A stretch of DNA of 64,000 nucleotides. Source: Aestuariimicrobium kwangyangense DSM 21549 (lineage in GTDB: Bacteria; Actinomycetota; Actinomycetes; Propionibacteriales; Propionibacteriaceae). Position 1 is the first letter of the stretch. Every line of letters begins with the position of its first letter. A model generated the notes under the pieces. The model did no database searches. It saw only the letters and a program-made list of their open reading frames with translations, and was not told the DNA's origin. The position numbers and the translations under genes are program-made. The stretch covers positions 1-64,000 of the forward strand of contig NZ_ATXE01000003.1 of assembly GCF_000421525.1 (NCBI RefSeq), in the 5' to 3' direction. This document shows, piece after piece, positions 17,464 to 27,100 of this stretch.

Positions 17464-20427
17464 TCAGCGGACGATCCTGCGCAATTCGGGGCCGCTGGGG
17501 TAGTAGACGTCGTTGCCCACGACGGCAAGGTGTCGATGGGTGACGCCGCTCGGAACAGGGGTCTCCACCCGCAGGCTGATCGGGTCGATGGTGTACACCC
17601 GGTCGATCGCCGCCAGGTACAGCAGGCCGTTCACGTATTCGAGGTCGACGTTCTTCCAGGTCGTCTCCACCGGCTGCGGCAACGTGTTCACCATGATCCG
17701 ACGCAGCACCCGCCCGGAGTATCGGTCGAGTTGGTAGAGCACCGGCCCAGCCGCCGCCCACAGCTTTCCGTCCGGGGCGACCAACACCGCACCGTAGCTC
17801 TGCACACCGGCCGCCGGGGCCACCGACCACAGCAGTCGATTGGTGGAGGCGTCGTAGGCGAACAGACGAGCAGTGTCGGTCGTCGGGGTGGAACCCATGC
17901 CGCCCCAGCGGGAGGTACCCCCGTAGACCACATTCCCGGACGCCGCCAGCGAGACGACTGACTGGTCCTTCACCGGTGCCGGGACGATTCGTGGTGTCGA
18001 GGTCGGGGTGTCGATGATGCCCAACACCCCACCGAGCCGGCCATAGGCGGGAACGGTCCCGAAGAACGTTCGTTGGCCGCTCACGGCCCATCCCTGCGGC
18101 CGGTCCTGACCCTGCGACGACAGATCGACGAGCAGCGTGGGATTGCTGCCGTCCACCCACGGCTGGGTGGTGTCCTGCCGGAAGATCTTGGCCCGCGTGT
18201 AGGTGCCGAGGAACTGGTACTGGCCTTGGTTGATCGAACCCTCGACCTCACCGATCACGTTCTTCGCGCCGGGATCATTGGGGTACGTCTCGTGGGCCCC
18301 GGTTGCGGTGTTCACGACGGCAAGGCTGGCTCCGCCGTAGCCACCGGCATAGACCGAGCCGTTGGCCCCGGGGGCCAGCGACTTCATGCGCAGGCTCACC
18401 GGGGTGAAGACCAGGGGGTATGTGACCTTCTGGTACGTGGCAACGTTCACCGCCTCGACCCCGCGAGCAGGGTCATGGCTCACCAGCCACTCTCCCTTCA
18501 CCCCGCCCAGCGTGCCGGCGTAGATCTGCCGGTTCCGCCCGGGATTCAGGTCGGTTCGGGCCAACGGGGTGTAGGTGCCGTACTGGTCGACCGCGTTGAG
18601 GTAGTTGGCCGCGAGGTAGAAGAAGCGCTTCTTCGAGTCCATCCCGGCGGGCGACTGGCCCGGCACGTTCGCGGGCACGTCCCACGTCTGCTTCGTCAGG
18701 TCGTAGAGGTAGCGCTGTGAGCTGTAGCTCTGGCCGGACTCGGTGGTCCCGGCCGGCAGGGCGGTGGCCAGGAATCGTCCGTACACCTCGAGTTCGGTGA
18801 TGTTGCCCGAGGTCAGCTGCACCGGGGGAGCGATCTGCACCTTGGTGCTGGGGGAACTCTGGTTCAGCCGCCAGATGGTGGGGCGAACTGATCCGACGGC
18901 CACGTACACGTACTGGCCGTCCACCGCAAGGCTGCGGGCATACGAGTCGCCCTGCGCCACCTGTCCGTGGTTGACGGTTCCGCTGGCTCCGGGGGTGTAG
19001 CTGAAGACCTCCCCGCCGGGGTAGGTGCCACCCCAGATGCGTCCGTCAGGTGCCGTCTCGAGGTCGTAGACGTTGGACGAGGTGGGCGTGGCCCGTCCGA
19101 GGGGGTCGAGGCTGGTGGACCCCGGGCGCCATCGGAACAGGTAGCCGCCCTGGGTACCGAGGTAGACGTTCCCGTCGAGCCCGGTGGTCATCGCGCCACT
19201 CTGGCTGTTGTTCTCGTTGTCGAAGGGGATGTCGACCTCGACCCTGCCCGTCTGCACGTCGGCCACCTCGAAGTGGGCCGGATAGCCCGACACGACGGTG
19301 TACAGCTTGGGGCGACCGCCGACCGTGGTCATCACCGAGGTCTGGCTGTTGCTGAACGTGTCGAGCGGCTCACCGAGACTCTCGGTCCTCGTCGTGGTGA
19401 CGGAGGTACCGCTGGCGGGCTTGAGGGTGAAGGCGTCGAGGGCCCCGACTCCCGTCTGTGTGGACGAGGTCCAGAACTGCGCCGAGACGTAATGGGCGTT
19501 CTCGGGGGCGATCGCCGTGCGCGCGACGAGCTGCCACGAACCCGGCGTGAGGTTCAGGGAGAATCCCTCCGACCCCACCAACGCGCGGTTGGCGTCGTAC
19601 CACCGCATCGTCAGGGTCACGCGGCCCTGACTCAGCTTCATCCAGAAGCGCGCCTGGGTGCCTGCGGCGGGGAAGGCTGGCACCAGGGGCGACTGCAGCA
19701 GCGCCTTGCCGGTGGTGCTCGTGTCGTTGATGAGCGCGGACTGTTGACCCGACCTGCTCCCCGTCGTTGCCGTGGTGACGCTCGCGCCCGAGCTGGCGCT
19801 GCTGGTCCACTGCGCCACCGGCTGGTCGGCGGTGGGTTGCTCCTCGAAACCCGAGTTGGGGGTGGTCGGTTCGAGGTGAGCGATGGCGTCCCACCATCCC
19901 TCCGAGAGCATCGTGCTGCTGCTCGAGACCTGGATGCGTGCGGTCGCAGCGGTGCTGGGCGTCACCCCGCGGAGTGAGATGCGTGACCAGGCCATCCCGG
20001 CGGTCGAGGCGTTCGACGTCACCCGGTGCACGACGGCACCACTGGCGTCGTAGTAGAGGATGGCCAGGGTCTGGGACCCCGTCGTGATGTAGGCGTAGCC
20101 CTGGACGAAGACGTCGACGGACCGGGTCACGGGAAAGGATGGGCCGGTCGCGACGGCGCCGAGGCTGGTGGAGGTGTCCTGGACCCGCATCGACCTGAGT
20201 CCTGAGATGGCCCGACTGCCCGACGCCACGATCGAGTTGGGCGAAGGGGCGCTCACGGACCAGCCGCGCACTGTCGTGCCGGTGGTCTCGAAGTCACCGA
20301 CGGCGTCGGTGGAGGTGACCTGCTCCAGCGCGGACGCTCCCGGAGCGCTTGGGGCGACCGTCGAGAAGATGACGATGAAAATGGTGGCAACGATGGCCAG
20401 GGCGGATCGGGCCGAGCGGACAGACAC
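17464..20427 (-). CDS. Secreted beta-propeller protein with two N-terminal carbohydrate-binding-like domains
   Basis: 987 residues. GTG start at 20425-20427; a signal peptide covers about 1-33 (ALAIVATIFIVIFSTVAPSA). Two jelly-roll-like domains follow (about 40-185 and 190-335), both with GFEE/GDFE openings as in CBM4/9-type modules. Then a large beta-propeller (about 350-987) with repeats such as DGNVYLGTQGGYLFRW, DGRIWGGTYPGGEVF, GSVYAGGYGGASLAVV and GNVVYGGTSRWGG. It is paralogous along its length to the product of 33102-36125. No catalytic signature was recognised; it could bind, sense or cleave the exported polysaccharide. Its stop lies about 250 bp upstream of the NlpC/P60 gene, which has its own promoter. 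Confidence 0.82.
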   Translation of the reverse strand: MSVRSARSALAIVATIFIVIFSTVAPSAPGASALEQVTSTDAVGDFETTGTTVRGWSVSAPSPNSIVASGSRAISGLRSMRVQDTSTSLGAVATGPSFPVTRSVDVFVQGYAYITTGSQTLAILYYDASGAVVHRVTSNASTAGMAWSRISLRGVTPSTAATARIQVSSSSTMLSEGWWDAIAHLEPTTPNSGFEEQPTADQPVAQWTSSASSGASVTTATTGSRSGQQSALINDTSTTGKALLQSPLVPAFPAAGTQARFWMKLSQGRVTLTMRWYDANRALVGSEGFSLNLTPGSWQLVARTAIAPENAHYVSAQFWTSSTQTGVGALDAFTLKPASGTSVTTTRTESLGEPLDTFSNSQTSVMTTVGGRPKLYTVVSGYPAHFEVADVQTGRVEVDIPFDNENNSQSGAMTTGLDGNVYLGTQGGYLFRWRPGSTSLDPLGRATPTSSNVYDLETAPDGRIWGGTYPGGEVFSYTPGASGTVNHGQVAQGDSYARSLAVDGQYVYVAVGSVRPTIWRLNQSSPSTKVQIAPPVQLTSGNITELEVYGRFLATALPAGTTESGQSYSSQRYLYDLTKQTWDVPANVPGQSPAGMDSKKRFFYLAANYLNAVDQYGTYTPLARTDLNPGRNRQIYAGTLGGVKGEWLVSHDPARGVEAVNVATYQKVTYPLVFTPVSLRMKSLAPGANGSVYAGGYGGASLAVVNTATGAHETYPNDPGAKNVIGEVEGSINQGQYQFLGTYTRAKIFRQDTTQPWVDGSNPTLLVDLSSQGQDRPQGWAVSGQRTFFGTVPAYGRLGGVLGIIDTPTSTPRIVPAPVKDQSVVSLAASGNVVYGGTSRWGGMGSTPTTDTARLFAYDASTNRLLWSVAPAAGVQSYGAVLVAPDGKLWAAAGPVLYQLDRYSGRVLRRIMVNTLPQPVETTWKNVDLEYVNGLLYLAAIDRVYTIDPISLRVETPVPSGVTHRHLAVVGNDVYYPSGPELRRIVR

Positions 20428-20525
20428 TGTCGGACTCTCTTCTTGAGCCCCCTGACGCAGCCCCCACGCGGGAGTCTAGGTCGATCGGGGTCCGAGGAGC
20501 AGATCGCCCATGATGTTGGCAGGAT

Positions 20526-20554
20526 TTGGTCGCCCTCACGGGTTGCCGTACTGT
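20526..20554 (+). promoter_or_regulatory. rplJ-rplL promoter
   Basis: TTGGTC (20526-20531), 17 bp, TACTGT (20549-20554), placing transcription start near 20561, just upstream of the leader RNA. Predicted by eye. Confidence 0.5.
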
Positions 20555-20559
20555 TCAGT

Positions 20560-20657
20560 TCGTACCGAAGACCGCCGGTGGAGGAATCCCCAAGGTTGGT
20601 GGCAACACCAACGCCTGCGCAGGACTGCTGAGATGGGATCGTGCCCCGCACGTCCTC
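20560..20657 (+). ncRNA. L10-type ribosomal protein leader RNA
   Basis: The 5' leader of rplJ carries an ACCGAAGACCGCCGG segment of a kind expected upstream of actinobacterial rplJ, a stem-loop GTTGGTG-GCAA-CACCAAC (20595-20612) with a GNRA loop, and the CCTGCGCAGG element (20614-20623) resembling the L10-binding site of the L10 leader family. The known mechanism is autogenous repression by the L10-(L12) complex. Here a terminator follows immediately, suggesting transcription attenuation. A covariance-model search for the L10 leader would settle it. Confidence 0.6.
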
Positions 20658-20687
20658 GCCCCGAAGCCCTGTGCTCGGGGCTTTTTT
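20658..20687 (+). terminator. Rho-independent attenuator before rplJ
   Basis: Perfect 7-bp stem GCCCCGA/TCGGGGC (20658-20664 with 20675-20681) followed at once by six T residues. It lies between the leader RNA and the rplJ start at 20759, so it fits an attenuator that must be read through for rplJL expression. Confidence 0.75.
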
Positions 20688-20758
20688 GTTGGGTCCAGAT
20701 GTCTGGCCCGACTTCCGGCTGACGACGGTGTCAATCCAGGAAGTGGGAAGGAGACCCA

Positions 20759-21391
20759 ATGGCGAGGCCTGACAAGGCAGCCGCGGTCGCCGAGCTGACG
20801 GAGAAGTTCTCCTCAGCCGACGCGGTCGTGCTGACCGACTATCGCGGACTCACTGTGGCGAACCTCAAGGACCTTCGCCGGTCCCTTGGGCAGGACGCCA
20901 CCTACGCCGTTGCGAAGAACACCCTGACCACGATTGCTGCCCGTGAGGCGGGCATCGAGGGACTCGACGACCAGCTCGTCGGCCCCACGGCAATCGCGTT
21001 CGTGAACGGAGACGTTGCCTCCGTCGCGAAGGGTCTGCGTGACTTCGCAAAGGCCAACCCGCTTCTGATCATCAAGGGTGGTGTGATGGACGGTCGCGTC
21101 CTGAACGCCGACGAGGTCAAGAAGTTGGCCGATCTCGAGTCGCGCGAGGTTCTGCTCGCGAAGCTCGCCGGTGCCATGCAGGCCAACCTGCAGCGCGCCG
21201 TGTTCTTGCTTGCCGCCCCGCTCTCGCAGGCCGCCCGTGCACTGGGTGCCCTCGAGACCGCCGCACAGGCAAACCCTGATCTCATCGCCGGGGCCGGAGA
21301 GGCCGCCGCCGTCGAGATCGATCAGAAGCAGGACGAACCCGCCGCTGATGCGGCAGACGACAACACCGCCGTCGCGGCGGAGACTGAGTAA
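20759..21391 (+). CDS. rplJ: 50S ribosomal protein L10
   Basis: 210 residues. Forms the base of the ribosomal stalk and binds L7/L12 dimers and 23S rRNA. Sequence landmarks: [54 protein letters not shown] and [15 protein letters not shown]. An acidic actinobacterial C-terminal extension ([14 protein letters not shown]) follows the usual stalk helix. A GAAGGAG site precedes the ATG. rplL follows after 15 bp. The usual upstream rplK-rplA are not within the 20 kb before it; polysaccharide genes lie there instead. Confidence 0.98.
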   Translation: MARPDKAAAVAELTEKFSSADAVVLTDYRGLTVANLKDLRRSLGQDATYAVAKNTLTTIAAREAGIEGLDDQLVGPTAIAFVNGDVASVAKGLRDFAKANPLLIIKGGVMDGRVLNADEVKKLADLESREVLLAKLAGAMQANLQRAVFLLAAPLSQAARALGALETAAQANPDLIAGAGEAAAVEIDQKQDEPAADAADDNTAVAAETE

Positions 21392-21406
21392 GGAAGGACG
21401 CCCAAC

Positions 21407-21796
21407 ATGGCAAAGCTCAACAACGAAGAGCTCCTTGAGGCTTTCAAGGAGATGACCCTGATCGAGCTCTCTGAGTTCGTGAAGCAGTTCGAGGACACCT
21501 TCGGCGTCACCGCCGCTGCCCCCGTGGCCGTCGCTGCGGCCGCTGCCCCCGCCGCCGCTGGTGGCGAGGAAGCTGTCGAGGAGTCGGACGAGGTCGACGT
21601 GATCCTCGAGGCCGCTGGTGACAAGAAGATCGGTGTCATCAAGGAGGTGCGCGCGCTGACCAGCCTCGGCCTGAAGGAGGCCAAGGACCTGGTGGAGGCC
21701 GCCCCCAAGGCGATCCTCGAGAAGGTCAAGAAGGACGTCGCCGCCAAGGCCAAGGAGCAGCTCGAGGCTGCCGGCGCCACCGTTTCGGTCAAGTGA
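21407..21796 (+). CDS. rplL: 50S ribosomal protein L7/L12
   Basis: 129 residues, normal length. The N-terminal dimerisation domain ([21 protein letters not shown]), Ala-rich hinge ([18 protein letters not shown]) and conserved C-terminal factor-binding domain ([31 protein letters not shown]) are all visible. AAGGA lies upstream of the ATG. Cotranscribed with rplJ. In most bacteria rpoB follows directly; here a hairpin and then polysaccharide genes follow. Confidence 0.99.
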   Translation: MAKLNNEELLEAFKEMTLIELSEFVKQFEDTFGVTAAAPVAVAAAAAPAAAGGEEAVEESDEVDVILEAAGDKKIGVIKEVRALTSLGLKEAKDLVEAAPKAILEKVKKDVAAKAKEQLEAAGATVSVK

Positions 21797-21854
21797 TCTG
21801 GGCGGGTTCGCCCGCTTGCGTCACCCCCGCCCGGTGAGGGCGGACGAGACACAG

Positions 21855-21890
21855 CTCAAGGCTGGTTCCCTGCGGGGAGCCAGCCTTGAG
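21855..21890 (+). terminator. Hairpin after rplL
   Basis: Perfect 11-bp stem CTCAAGGCTGG/CCAGCCTTGAG with further pairing inside the loop (TTCCC with GGGGA). Only a weak T-containing tail (TGCTTGTG) follows, so it is either a GC-rich actinobacterial terminator or a processing/attenuation hairpin. Its place 58 bp after the rplL stop supports the end of the rplJL unit. Confidence 0.6.
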
Positions 21891-22070
21891 TGCTTGTGGG
21901 GAGGAATTTCGAGGGCGGACCGGCGGTGAAGGGCTGGTTGCCGAGGTGAACGCAGTGAGGCGCATCGAGCCGTCTGCTCTTCCCTGAACAGGGGACGACC
22001 CTGACACGGGTTTCGCTATGGTTCGGGAGGAACCGGCCAGACCGTGGTCGACTGGGTTCGAGGAGCCAAC

Positions 22071-24182
22071 GTGACAGACACGGAGTCAAAGCATGGGTCC
22101 GACGTCTTCCAAGTGCGCCTTGACGAGCTCGACTACTGCCTCAGTCTCCCCTCGTCCGACGAGGACTCGATCCAGCAGATCATCAGGAAGAGCGGTGCTC
22201 CCTACGAGCCCGAACTCGTGCGAGACGTCATTCGGCGGTGTCCTGCCGGCGGGCTGGTCTTCGATGTCGGCGCCAACATCGGCAATCACACCGTCTCGTG
22301 GGCTGTCGCCGGCTTGGACGTCTGGGCATTCGAGCCACTTCCCGAGCTCCGATCCACCATGGAGCGATCCGTCCAGTTGAACCATGTCGAAGAGCGCGTG
22401 CGCCTGTTCGACGTGGCCCTGTCGGATCGTGACGGACACGGCCTGCTCGTGCCTCCCGACTCCACGAACCTCGGCACGGCCCATCTGGTCGACGACGGCT
22501 CGGCCGAGTCGACCCGGGCGACCTCCGTCACCTTGGTGCCCATGCCTGACCCAGGACGTGACCTGGTGGCCGTCAAGATCGACGTGGAGGGCAGCGAGGG
22601 GGCTGTCATCTCCGGTGGCGTCGCCGTCCTGAGCAAGTACCGCCCCCTCCTCTACGTCGAATGTCTCGACCGTGCGTCCTTCATGGAGGTGTGGCGCCTC
22701 ATCCAGCCGCTGGGCTACAGGTACCGAGCGACGTTCAACGCGTCTCCCACGCACCTGTTCGTCTGGGAGGGCGCTCCAGCTGAAGGGGACGACCCTGTGC
22801 TGGGGCTGATGGACCGCTTCTACCAGGACCACGCCGCCTATGTGACCACGCGCGACCGGCTGCTGGCGGCCAACCAGAAGTATCGGGAGGTGACGGCCAC
22901 GATAGGCACCCTTCAGGGGCAGGTGGCTTCGATGCGCGAGAAGGCGGCGTCAGACCCCTTGAGCGCGCTCAGTGCGCATGACGCGCTCATCTCTTCCATG
23001 GAGCTCACGCAACGGCTGGAGCGCCAACTCCTCCAACAGCAACAGGACGGACGGGAGGCGCGCAGGCAGGCGGAGGCGGCAGCAGCCGAATCGGCCGACC
23101 TGAGGCTCCGACTGGAGGAGGCGCGGGCCGCGCTCGCATCCATGGCGGCGGACCGGGAGTCACTCCAGTCGGTCTTGGGCCAGGTCGAGGCCGATGCGTT
23201 GGCCAAGGGTCAGGTCGCCGACACGGCCGTGGCCGATGCCGACCGTCTGCAGACCGAACTGGACGAAGCACGGGTGGAGCTGGCAGCGGTCACCGACGAG
23301 GTGAGCCGGATGAGCGCGCACCGACAACTCGAGCGCCAACAGTACGAGGACGAACTGAGCAGGCTGCGCCAGCGGTCCGACCAGACGCTGAGGTTGGAGG
23401 GCGAGGTCGCGAGGCTGGGGCTCGTCGTGTCCGAATGGGTCGAACGGGCTGACATCGAAAGGGTGAAGGCAAGGCAACTACCCGAGCAGGTGAGCGCTGA
23501 CTCAGCGACGAGCGTCGGGCGGGTGCGCGTCAGTCGCGAGGATCTCACCTATCTGCGCGAGTGGATTCAGGGGCGCCAGGAGGCGGAGGCTGCGGCTGAT
23601 CAGGAGACGGCGAGGCTGCAAGAGCGGTGGGAGTCGACCACGGCTGAACTGAAGAAGGTACGGGCCGAGGCCGAGGAGAGCACGAAACGTTCGATCCGGA
23701 CGGCCGAGCAGCGCGACGAGCAGCTCGCCCTCCATGTGCAGGAGATCGATCGCCTCCAGCAGCACCTGAGTGAGGCGCACCGACGGCTGGAGGCTGAACA
23801 GGAACAAGCGCTCTCGCTGCGCGAGTCGTTGTCGGAGAGCAGTGCTCAGGCGGGCCGGTTGACCAGCGAGATCGAGGAAATGAGGGCGGAGTGGGACGCG
23901 CACCGGAGTGATCTGGAGTCGCGATCCTTGAAGGCCGAGGCGACATCGCAGGAACTCCAGGGCCTCGCGGCGCGACTGGAGCGTGAACTGGCGACGGTGA
24001 GCGCAGAACGGGCCTCCCTCCGGGCCACTCTCCACGAGGTTCGAGGCAGCCGGACATTCCTCTCTGGGAAGGCACTTCGGGAGACGCGAGGTCCTCGGGG
24101 GGCGATCACCCTGCCGTGGCGACTCTGGAAGGCCGTGCAAGCGGCGCCCCGAAGCGATGAACCGAAGGAGATCGACAAGTGA
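22071..24182 (+). CDS. FkbM-family methyltransferase with long C-terminal coiled coil
   Basis: 703 residues. GTG at 22071 is chosen because CGAGGAG lies 6 bp upstream. Residues about 15-235 are a FkbM-type SAM-dependent methyltransferase: LVFDVGANIGNHTVSWA (SAM loop), VWAFEPLPELRSTMERSV, VAVKIDVEGSEGAVISGG and LYVECLDRASF. Residues about 255-650 are a long heptad-rich coiled coil dominated by E, R, A, L and Q. The C-terminus has RGSRTFLSGKALRETRG then LPWRLWKAVQ, resembling the RGSRTWLVGRW segment after the coiled coil in the 1521-residue glycosyltransferase. A role in methyl-capping or chain-length control of a glycan is possible, by analogy with terminator methyltransferases carrying coiled coils; this is inference. 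The stop overlaps the next start (GTGA). Confidence 0.85.
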   Translation: MTDTESKHGSDVFQVRLDELDYCLSLPSSDEDSIQQIIRKSGAPYEPELVRDVIRRCPAGGLVFDVGANIGNHTVSWAVAGLDVWAFEPLPELRSTMERSVQLNHVEERVRLFDVALSDRDGHGLLVPPDSTNLGTAHLVDDGSAESTRATSVTLVPMPDPGRDLVAVKIDVEGSEGAVISGGVAVLSKYRPLLYVECLDRASFMEVWRLIQPLGYRYRATFNASPTHLFVWEGAPAEGDDPVLGLMDRFYQDHAAYVTTRDRLLAANQKYREVTATIGTLQGQVASMREKAASDPLSALSAHDALISSMELTQRLERQLLQQQQDGREARRQAEAAAAESADLRLRLEEARAALASMAADRESLQSVLGQVEADALAKGQVADTAVADADRLQTELDEARVELAAVTDEVSRMSAHRQLERQQYEDELSRLRQRSDQTLRLEGEVARLGLVVSEWVERADIERVKARQLPEQVSADSATSVGRVRVSREDLTYLREWIQGRQEAEAAADQETARLQERWESTTAELKKVRAEAEESTKRSIRTAEQRDEQLALHVQEIDRLQQHLSEAHRRLEAEQEQALSLRESLSESSAQAGRLTSEIEEMRAEWDAHRSDLESRSLKAEATSQELQGLAARLERELATVSAERASLRATLHEVRGSRTFLSGKALRETRGPRGAITLPWRLWKAVQAAPRSDEPKEIDK

Positions 24183-27100
24183 GCAATGTCCCGGCCTTCA
24201 TGGCAGAAAGGCAGCTCAACCGATCCGAGGTCCCGATCCGCAGGCGCAGCGGGCCGGCTGGGCACCTCACGGTGGCGTGCATCCTGGACGACTTCTCCGC
24301 AGCCTGTTTCTCGCCGGAGGTGGACCTCTCTCCCCTGACCATGCGCGACTGGAGGGCGGAGTTGATCGCCACCCAGCCCGACATGCTCCTCATCGAGTCA
24401 GCATGGCGAGGGCATCGACAGACTTGGTGGAACCAGGTGTTCCGCATGGGCCCCGAGATCCGAGGGGTGCTGGAGTGGTGCAGGGAGCGCAACATTCCGA
24501 CCGCCTTCTGGAACAAGGAGGACCCGGTCCACTACCGCACGTTCCTGACCCTCGCCAAGGAGTTCGACGCAGTCTTCACCACCGACCTCGACATGGTCGG
24601 CCACTACCGTGCGGCCCTGGGACACCACAACGTCCATTTCCTGCCGTTTGCCGCTCAGCCGAGCATCCACAACCCGATCGAGGAGTTCCGGCGGATCGAG
24701 GGCTGTGCATTCGCGGGGGCCTACTACAAGAAGTATCCGGAGCGGACCGAGGATCTGGGAAACCTCTCGGAGTCTCTCGCGAGTGTGGCGCCGTTCCACA
24801 TCTACGACCGCAACTTCGGTGGCAGTGATCCGGACTACGCCTTTCCTGAGTCGTACCAGACCTTCATCGTCGGGGGATTGGCGCCCGACCAGATCAACGT
24901 TGCCTACAAGGGGTACACGACAAATCTGAATCTCAACTCCGTGAAGCAGAGCCAGTCCATGTTCGCCCGAAGGGTGTACGAACTGATGGCCTCCGGCACC
25001 TTGGTCGTGAGCAACTTCTCCCGTGGCCTGCGGACCATGTTCGGCGAGTTGGCCATCGTGTCCGATTCTCCCGGCGAGATCCAGACGACCCTGCAGCGTG
25101 TGGATTCGGTACCGAATGGGCGTGAGCGACTGCGAGCCATGGCCCTGCGCAAGGTGATGGCCCAGCACACGTATGGGGAGCGCATCGCCTTCATCGCTCA
25201 CTGCCTGGGTCTGATCGAGGCGCCGCGGGCGACGGCACCCCGGGTGTTGATGGTTGCTCCATGCGGTGATGAGGAAGACGTCGAGGCCAGCGTGCGCACC
25301 GCCCTGTCGCAGAGCCACCCCGAGTGGCTGCTGGCCACCGTCGGACCGGCTGGCGGTTCGCCGCGTGACGACCGGGTCCGCCATTTCGTCGATGACGAAC
25401 AAGCCATGCAGTGGGGCAGGTCCCAAGGGGCTGAACATGCAGCCCTGCTCGATCCCAAGGACTGGTACTCACCCAGCTACTTGTCGGACTTGGTGGCGAC
25501 CTTGGAGTGGGCTGACGTGAAGTGCGTCGGCCTCGACGAGCACTTCCGACTGATTGACGGGATCCCGACCCGCACCCGGGCCGGGCACGGTTGGCAGATG
25601 GCGCGCGAACTGGCTCCGACCCGCTGCATGGTCACCGGGGAAGCGTGGCACAGGATCTCCAGCCTCTCGGAGTGGGCGAACGCCACGTTCGACGGATTGG
25701 CTGTCGGCGCGCTCGGCTACTGTGCAGGCGGGCGCCAGGCCGGAGCCGAACACCTTGCGAGTCTGGACGACCTGCAGGTTGACCTCGGGAGTGACCTGGC
25801 CGTGCTCCGAGACCATTCCCGCGCACTTGATCCACCGGACATGCCCACCAGCCCATGGGACTTCGATCTGCCGAGACTTCAGGAGTTGTTCCCGGCCACC
25901 GCAGAGGTGGCGGTCGAACTCGACGACTTGGGGCGGGTGCACGTGCGGTCCGAACTCGAGCCCGGAATGCACAGATACGTCTACCTCCCGCCGATGGACA
26001 TCGATGGCAACATCAACCCACTGGATCGGACCGTGATGTTCTCGGTGGGTCCCGGCTTGGACGTGACGCTCGCGGTGATCTTCCTCGACGGCGCTGGCAA
26101 CAGGCTGGGGCATGCCATGGCCAACAACGGCCACAACACCCCCATCGTGGCTCCCCCTGGGGCAGAGCTGATGCAGCTCGGACTCCGCGTGAAGGGACGC
26201 GGAGACGCGATCTTCGAGAGACTGACGGGGGAGACGGTACTGACCGCCCCCAGCCCCGTCATTGTTCCCTCGTCGACGCTGCTGGTGAGCAACATCTACC
26301 CCGACTACCACCAGCTCTATCGCAACGCGTTCGTTCACTCCCGGGTCAAGGCCTATCGTCGCCACGGAGCGGACGTCGACGTCATGGTGGTCGACCCCCG
26401 GATCGCGGGTCGACGTTTCCGAGAATTCGAGAACGTCGATGTGACCGTCTGCGACGCCGCCACGTTGGATGCCACTCTGCAGCTTGGACAGGTCAGCAGT
26501 GTTCTGGTGCACGGCCCCACGCCTGAGGTCTGGAACGTGCTCGCCAGCCACCCCGAGTTGGATCGGGTCGCGGTCTGGGTGCACGGGTTCGAGATCCAGC
26601 CGTGGTGGAGACGGGCCTTCAACCTGTCCACTGAGGCAGAGCGAAACGCCGCGAAGGAGGTCTCCGACGCCCGCATGGCCTTCTGGCGGGCTGCCTTCGA
26701 GAACTTCCCGGCCAACTTCGAAATGGTCTTCGTGTCGCGGCAGTTCGCTGCCACGGCGTTCGAGGATGTCGGGAGGACCCTGGAACCCCATCAGTACCGC
26801 GTCATCCACAACCCCATCGACACTGATCTGTTCCAGTACGTGGCCAAGGATGCCGCCCAGGCGACACGCGTGCTGTCGATCAGGCCCTACGTGAATGCGA
26901 CCTATGCGAACGACTTGGCCGTCGCTGCCGTCCTGCATCTCTCCGAGCGGGAAGGTTTCGAAGACCTGAGCTTCTCGTTCCATGGTGATGGCCCGCTGTT
27001 CGACGCGACCCTCGCCCCGTTGCAGAAGTTCCCCAACGTGACCATCCACAAGGGGTTTCTGCGACATGACGAGATTGCCGCGCTGCACCGCTCCCACGGC

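Noticed and set aside
21797-22070. Promoter for the FkbM gene around TATGGT (22017-22022)
   Set aside because: A fair -10 exists but no -35 is found at 16-18 bp, so it was not listed as a feature.
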